From positions 496,001-560,000 of the forward strand of contig JAEQBH010003878.1 of NCBI GenBank assembly GCA_016808115.1: DNA of 64,000 nt, in the 5' to 3' direction. This DNA comes from Tetrastigma voinierianum. Lineage: Eukaryota; Streptophyta; Magnoliopsida; Vitales; Vitaceae. A model generated the notes under the pieces. The model was not told the DNA's origin and made no database searches. It was given only the letters and a program-made list of their open reading frames with translations. A program made the translations under genes and the position numbers. The stretch's first letter is position 1; each line of letters starts with the position of its first letter. This document shows, one piece after another, positions 58,795 to 64,000 of this stretch.

Positions 58795-59282
58795 CTATTC
58801 CTGGAATCCCAGCCGGATAAACTGGCAGCTTCAGTGAGAGCCTCCCTCCAAATCTGCACTTTCTCCGGCTCCTTCAACTTCTGTTCATGTTTAACTAAGG
58901 CTTTTCCGAAACTCCCCTTTCTTGCTCTTCGCAAGTACACTTAAGATCCACATTGTATGAAAATAAGTAAAACTGTTTGCTCCATTGTGTTTTTTGCAGT
59001 CTTAGATCTTCACCAGCTCCTCCAAGCACCATGTGGAAGAAGCATAGTTTTTAGAGAAAACGACGACGGAAAACGTGGATTTTTCAATTGCTGTAACAAG
59101 AGCAGGAGATATTTTATCGCCTTTGGCGACCTCGTCGGCGTCGATGAAAGCCTCGATTCCATTGTTGCGCAGCGCTTCATAGAGGTAGGCAGTGAAGCCA
59201 TTGCGGGTGTCTTTTCCCCTAAAATTTAAGAAAACATCGTAGCTCCCCGACAGTTAGAAGAAGCTGCAGCAGCAGCTGCCAT
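58795..59282 (-). pseudogene. Exon 1: TIR domain
   Basis: From the ATG, an Ala/Ser-rich leader changes frame into SGSYDVFLNFRGKDTRNGF and continues TAYLYEALRNNGIEAFIDAD, EVAKGDKISPALVTAIEKST, FSVVVFSKNYASSTWCLEEL. The last Glu-containing WCLEEL corresponds to the catalytic glutamate region of plant TIR NADases. An in-frame TAA follows (about 59004), then frame changes, then GSFGKALVKHEQKLKEPEKV and WREALTEAASLSGWDSRN. The exon ends AATAG before a GTAACC donor. Length and motif order are those of an ordinary TNL first exon. Confidence 0.88.
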
Positions 59283-59841
59283 TGCCTGATCATGTACAGA
59301 GAGAGAGACATGAAATAATCAAGCAGCGAAGAAAAAGGTCAAAACCGATTGTATAAACCAAAGACGAAATCATGACAAAACCTTGAGGAGGTTCAAGAAG
59401 TTCATCTCCGAGTTGGGATCAGGAACGAACTGGATAAGAATTCCTCGATTTCAAACCTAGAAACTTCATCAAATGGTTTGCTCGCAATGAGAAAGGAGCA
59501 GTGGAAAACACTGGGATTACTTCCTATAAAAGGAGTAGACAAATACGATCAAATAAGATCAGACATTGTAGTTTGTAAAAGCGCAGCTCCAAGGACCAAA
59601 AGCAGTGAAAACAGTCAAAACCGCGTCCAATTGTCGGTGAAAATTTGGCATGGGACTAATCATTATTTGATAATTTTGTGTTTTTTATGATAAAAAATTT
59701 CATTCAGATTCTTTGAATCGCTAAAAGCCATAATTCCCAAAGTATCTCTTAATCCACCAGCAAAGCCTGATTCTTCATTTCACTTATTTACTTTTTCCAC
59801 GTAGCAGCTTCCATACTGCAAGAGATCTTCCTCGATAATGG
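59283..59841. promoter_or_regulatory. Upstream region of the fusion gene
   Basis: Noncoding. On the minus strand a weak TATA-like TTTATACAA lies near 59350, about 65 bases before the ATG. On the plus strand CTATAAAAGG at 59524-59533 is a better TATA match but points away from the gene. Neither is confirmed by anything else. Confidence 0.3.
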
Positions 59842-59864
59842 CTTACCTTACCTTACCTTACCTT
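59842..59864. repeat. CTTAC pentanucleotide microsatellite
   Basis: About four and a half perfect copies of CTTAC. Confidence 0.9.
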
Positions 59865-62389
59865 AGAATTCACTTCCGCGCGCTCCTTAGATGGGGCTTT
59901 TTCCCGGGTCCTTTCGATTCGAAGGTTCAAACTTGTTCCAATATTAACTTAATTAACGTATCTTGTTTTAGAGCACACTTAAAAAAAGCTTCAATAGTTG
60001 AATCGTATTTGATATTACTTTTTTGATTAATGAGGTTAAGGTTTTTTTTTATTTTAAAATTTTGTTTAAAAGGAAAAAATCCAAGAGTTATTGAATTTTA
60101 TGTCAAAATAATTCATATTTGACAAAAAAAAAATTACTGGTCAAAATAATCATTAAACTAATTGTTTTTTTTACTTATTACCTAGGAGAAAAATGAATAA
60201 AGCAGAAAAAATAGTAATCAGAGGATCAAAAGATGCCAAGGCCTCGCGAATAGTGGAGCCCAATTGTAAACTCCAAATCAGTGTTTTTTTTTTTGTTTTT
60301 TTTTATTTGTTTGATAATTATGGAGAACTTTTGATGCATTTATATAGTATGACACATGCTCTGTGACCTTGACATATTTGTAGTATTCTGTTGTCTGATG
60401 TCTAGGGGGTGGCGGCGGGAAGATAGTCAAATTGGAGGACCCTAACATATTTTGTATGGATTCTGTTATGATTGTAATGTGGTTCCAGCAAACATAGATA
60501 GAGAAATGTCTAGTTTGTTTGTTTTTTTGGCTTTTTACTCAAAGTTAAATAGTTTTTATTTAGCCCATTTTATTTTTTAATTTTTTTATGATTTAGTATT
60601 AAAAAAAAATTTAAAATATTCCATAAAAAAAGTCTTTCTATTTGTAAGTTTCATTTTCAAAAAAATGAAACACCATCTTTTGTCATTACGAGTAAGAAAT
60701 TACGACTTATTATCGAATGTTAAAAAACAATCAACTTAATATTTAATATTAAACTGAAAAAAAATTATATTTAACATTAAATAAAAAAAACAAACCCCAG
60801 TAAAGTATCCAAGATGGGCCGAGATTATGGTCGTGGTGGAAGAGAGGGTTTGTTGTTATTGTAATGTCCAGATATGTGGAGCTTTAAGATTGATTTCCTT
60901 TTCTTTGTTCTGTATTTTTTTTTTTTTCATTTATATTCATTTTGTCATCTATTTTACTCTTCTATTGTCCCACTTTCATTTTTATTTCTATTGTTTCCAT
61001 TTGTATGTCAATGTGTTTGCCGTGTGTTTTCATATATTATAGTTTTCATTTTATTGTTCCTGGATTTTCTTAATTATTTAATCCACATAACTAGTCATTT
61101 TATTCCCTAATCAAATGTGCATGTGAATGCCTGTAATTATAGATCCCAGATTTTTCACATATATTTAATCCTTATAAATTATATTCATTGTTCCCAGATT
61201 TTGCTTGTATTTAATCTTCCAATAATTTTAATTCTTTATTGTTTCTTTTTAATTAATCTGCCAGTTTTCCATATAAATATCTAGTCTTCTTATTAAAATA
61301 TAATTTGATTTTAGCTTGTATTATTATAATTATTATTCCAAGTTAACTCATTGGCAGTGAGGTTAGTGGGGCTATTTTTTTTTTTTTCTGTCACTTTTTT
61401 TTTATTTCTCTTATTACCATTACCCATTAAAATATTATCTCCATCTTACTCATTTAGGGCTTAAATATATATTTGGTTTTCTAGCTCTTTTCCCTATATA
61501 CCCTACGTGTTTGCTACTGCTTGACTGTTATACTAGTATTACAGGTCGTTTATTCTTATATATTAATCACTTATTTTTTTCTTTGTTCAATATTTTCCTA
61601 TGATTTTCTATTCTTTTTTTTCTTTTTTATTTCCTATATTCTTTATTCTCAATTTATATATGTATATTCTCAGTATCATCTTTATAGATCATTTTTCACT
61701 CTTATTTATTATTTTAGGTTGATTTGAGATGTTTTCCGTGTATATTTATGATTCTATTTTCCATGTTTATTTATTGTTTTGTTCCCATAATTATTAATGA
61801 TTTTGGTTTATTTGAGCTATGATTTTTGGATTATTTGAGCACATGTTAACCATTATTCTTATAATTTCACTCATCACCATAATCCCTCACACTTATTTCC
61901 CTTATTTATATTTCACAAATTATTCTAGATCACATTTATCACTCTCTTGTGTGTAAAGTCTTATTTCATATTTTCAAAATTTTCGTATTGTATATATTAT
62001 TTTATTATTATTATTATTATTAGAAACTTGATTATATCATCTTGTTTTGTTTTAAATTAAGCCTCATTGAGTAATCTTTGTGCCCTTTTGATATACTCCA
62101 TTGATATTTCACCAAACCTTGACAACTGTTGCGGCCCAACTCCATTGTGATACTCATCAAACCCACAAGATTACCAAAAGTCAAACTATCTTTTTGTGCC
62201 CAACCCATTGCTACCTTTAATCAAACCCACAGATTAAAGAGAGTTAACGTCACGGCATCTCTTTGAGCCCAACTCATTAAAACATTTGATTCGACCTATT
62301 AAACTCATTAAGTCCTTCGATCGAGCTCTCTAGCCACACCCTCTGACTAGCTCTTTATCCCATCAAGCTCACATCCTTAATTTTTTTAA
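59865..62389. other. AT-rich intergenic DNA
   Basis: No coding region or element ends recognised. Long T and A runs (60281-60305, 60911-60928, 61376-61400) yield only spurious hydrophobic ORFs. 62060-62350 shows loosely repeated phrases such as GCCCAACTCATT and ATCAAACCCACA. Confidence 0.5.
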
Positions 62390-63420
62390 ATTCCTATTTC
62401 AAAATTTTAAAATTCTATTCCCCAAACCTCTAATTTCAAAATTACAAATTCTCGATTTTCAAAGTTCAAATGCCCTAATTTCAAAATTCAATTTCCCCAA
62501 TTTATAATTTAAAATTCTCAAACTCTCAATTTCAAATTTACTAATTCTCAATTTCTAAATTAAAGTGTCTTATTCTCAAAATTCAAGTCTCCCAATTTCA
62601 AAATTCAATTTTTCAAGTTTTCAATTTAAAAATTACAAATTCTCAATTTTCTAACTTCAAGTGCCCCAATTTCAAAATTCAAGTTCCCCCATTTCCAATT
62701 CCGATTCTTCAAGTTTGGAATTTAATATTTACAAAATTCCTAATTTCAACATTCAAGTACCCTAAATTCAAAAATCAAGTATCTCAATTTCCAATTTCAA
62801 AGTTTAAAGTTTCTACTTTCAAAAATCAAGTGTCAGAATTTCAAAATTCAAGTCCCTCAATTTCTAATTCCAAAGCTCTAGTTTACAATTTTAAAAAAAA
62901 AAAAATCAAGTGCCCTAATTTCAAAATTCAACTTCCCCAATTTCTAATTTCAAAATTTCAAGTTTATAGTTTCAAAATTACTAATTCATAATTTCAAAAT
63001 TCAAATGTCATAATTTCAAAATTCAAGTCTCCCAATTCATAATTTCAAATTTTCAAGTTTCCAATTTAAAAAAATCAGATGCCCTAATTTCAAAATTCAA
63101 ATCTTCCAATTTCTAATTTCACTTTTAAAGTTTCTAATTTCAAAACTACAAATTCCCCACTTCAAAATTCAAATGTCATAATTTTAAAATTCAATTCTCC
63201 CATTTTTCAATTTCAAATTTTCAAGTTTCTAATTTCAAAATTATAAATCACCTCAATCTCAAATTTCTAAATCCTCAATTCCAAAATTCAAGTTCCTAAT
63301 TTCAAATTTTCAAAATCTTAATTCAAAAATCCAAATCAACTTCTTTATTTCCAATTCTCGAATTTCCAAAATTTCATTTTCTAACTTTCACCAAATTTTC
63401 AATTTCAATGGTTTTTCAAA
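62390..63420. repeat. Degenerate satellite-like array
   Basis: The entire kilobase is built from variants of ATTTCAAAATTCAAGT plus CCCCAATTTCTA. The anchor CCCTAATTTCAAAATTCAA recurs at about 62471, 62568, 62660, 62755, 62830, 62910, 63006, 63078 and 63174, spacings of 72-97 bases, with shorter subrepeats of about 20 bases between. Confidence 0.88.
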
Positions 63421-64000
63421 AATTTAAAATACATGATTAATTATACACTTTATAAAATGAATCTCAGATATTCTCGATTTCACAGAATGTGATAAACGAA
63501 CTGACTTGGGGCCCAATATTTTATGTATAACCAATTTCTAAATGTGAATATTTTGTATTATGTTATTACACTAACATTGTTTTCTAATTGATAACGCTTT
63601 TGACATGCCTTCCAGGTACACTTTTTTTTTCTCATATGATTTTCTTTTATTATTTATTTATATATGTCTTACCAGATATTATCGCTTATTTTTGTAGTCA
63701 TCGATCGATTAGTCAAAACCATATTTTATTAATGCTTAAGAATGTATAAGGTCACACTTTCATCTTACATTCCTAATAGATAACCTGACCCTCAAACTTA
63801 AACACGATTTTTCACATACCAATATTTTTTTTATCAGGAGTCACATTAAAGATTTTTCTTTCTTATTTTATTTTCTCTTATAAAATAAAATAAAAATAAG
63901 TGATGACTCTTAACCAATTTTTTAAGATGGTTTTTTAAAAATAAAAACAAGTCTCATTTTTTGAATAGGAAATGCATAATAATAATAAAAATAAAAAATA
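63421..64000. other. AT-rich intergenic DNA
   Basis: Nothing recognised. The window ends inside an (AAT)n/A-rich stretch at 63976-64000. Confidence 0.5.

Larger units (their letters stand above)
55801..59282 (-). pseudogene. TIR-NB-ARC fused to DA1-like LIM peptidase (damaged)
   Basis: A host gene related to TNL immune receptors and to the DA1/DAR family. Domain order on the minus strand is TIR (exon 1), NB-ARC (exon 2), then with no LRR a ubiquitin-interacting motif, LIM, LIM-like zinc domain and DA1-type C-terminal domain. Arabidopsis CHS3/DAR4 is a known receptor of this general plan but has an LRR. At least six frame changes and one in-frame stop separate the pieces, so as written it is a pseudogene; sequencing indels are an alternative, since the residue-level conservation is good throughout. 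The start ATG is at 59282-59280 and the stop at 55803-55801. Neighbours are a LINE downstream and intergenic DNA upstream. TIR receptors act in the cytoplasm or nucleus as NADases triggering defence. Confidence 0.82.

Noticed and set aside
59478..59690. 70-codon plus-strand ORF preceded by CTATAAAAGG
   Set aside because: No recognisable domain; it lies upstream of the opposite-strand gene and is likely chance.
60827..61727. Several Phe/Tyr-rich ORFs
   Set aside because: T-rich noncoding DNA; no motif, no codon bias and overlapping frames.

Overview
This is a repeat-dominated plant nuclear window. The TIR-type resistance-gene remnant at the right end (TIR domains of this kind are absent from grasses) points to a eudicot. 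Nothing looks bacterial or organellar. About 55 kb of the 64 kb is LTR retrotransposon or LINE sequence, most of it broken by frameshifts and stops. The only host gene I can support is a damaged NLR/DA1 fusion at 55.8-59.3 kb.

Layout. (1) Positions 1-1054 repeat 45638-46691 and look like the trailing end of an upstream copy of a roughly 45.6 kb tandem duplication whose junction is near 1054/1055. (2) From 1055 to 46215 lies one very interrupted Athila-type Ty3/Gypsy element on the minus strand: native 3' LTR (1077-2418, truncated), polypurine tract, a solo LTR in opposite orientation (3118-4708), env-like ORF (5392-6443), integrase, RNase H, RT and protease (7662-11362), then gag (38783-43151, itself split), Asp-type PBS and native 5' LTR (43530-46215).

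(3) Its protease region is split by a 27.4 kb Tekay/Del-like chromovirus (11363-38777, target duplication CTTCC), also on the minus strand. That element's left LTR holds a solo LTR (13427-25315, CTTGG), which in turn holds a complete but decayed plus-strand chromovirus (14459-23788). Its right LTR holds a Ty1/Copia element (33711-38482, AAATT). The Athila gag is separately split by another solo LTR (39843-42622, TACCT/TACCC). The insertion order can be read from the sequence because each LTR supplies the empty site for the other.

(4) 46.2-48.5 kb is AT-rich spacer. (5) 48530 to about 55250 is a minus-strand L1-like LINE, split in its endonuclease by a solo LTR (52152-54090). (6) 55801-59282, minus strand, is a TIR / NB-ARC gene whose second exon runs directly, with no LRR, into a ubiquitin-interacting motif, LIM domain, LIM-like domain and DA1-type C-terminal peptidase domain whose HEXXH zinc site is lost. 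(7) 59.3-64 kb is AT-rich intergenic DNA with a degenerate satellite-like array at 62390-63420.

The strongest leads are the intron-poor NLR-DA1 fusion, the clusters of CACGCTGTAGCGTG-like palindromes that recur at the same place in the Athila LTRs, a GC-rich repeat of about 0.9 kb inside a chromovirus RT, and the rapidly changing tandem-repeat blocks inside the chromovirus LTRs. All calls come from reading the sequence and its translations; no database search was run.
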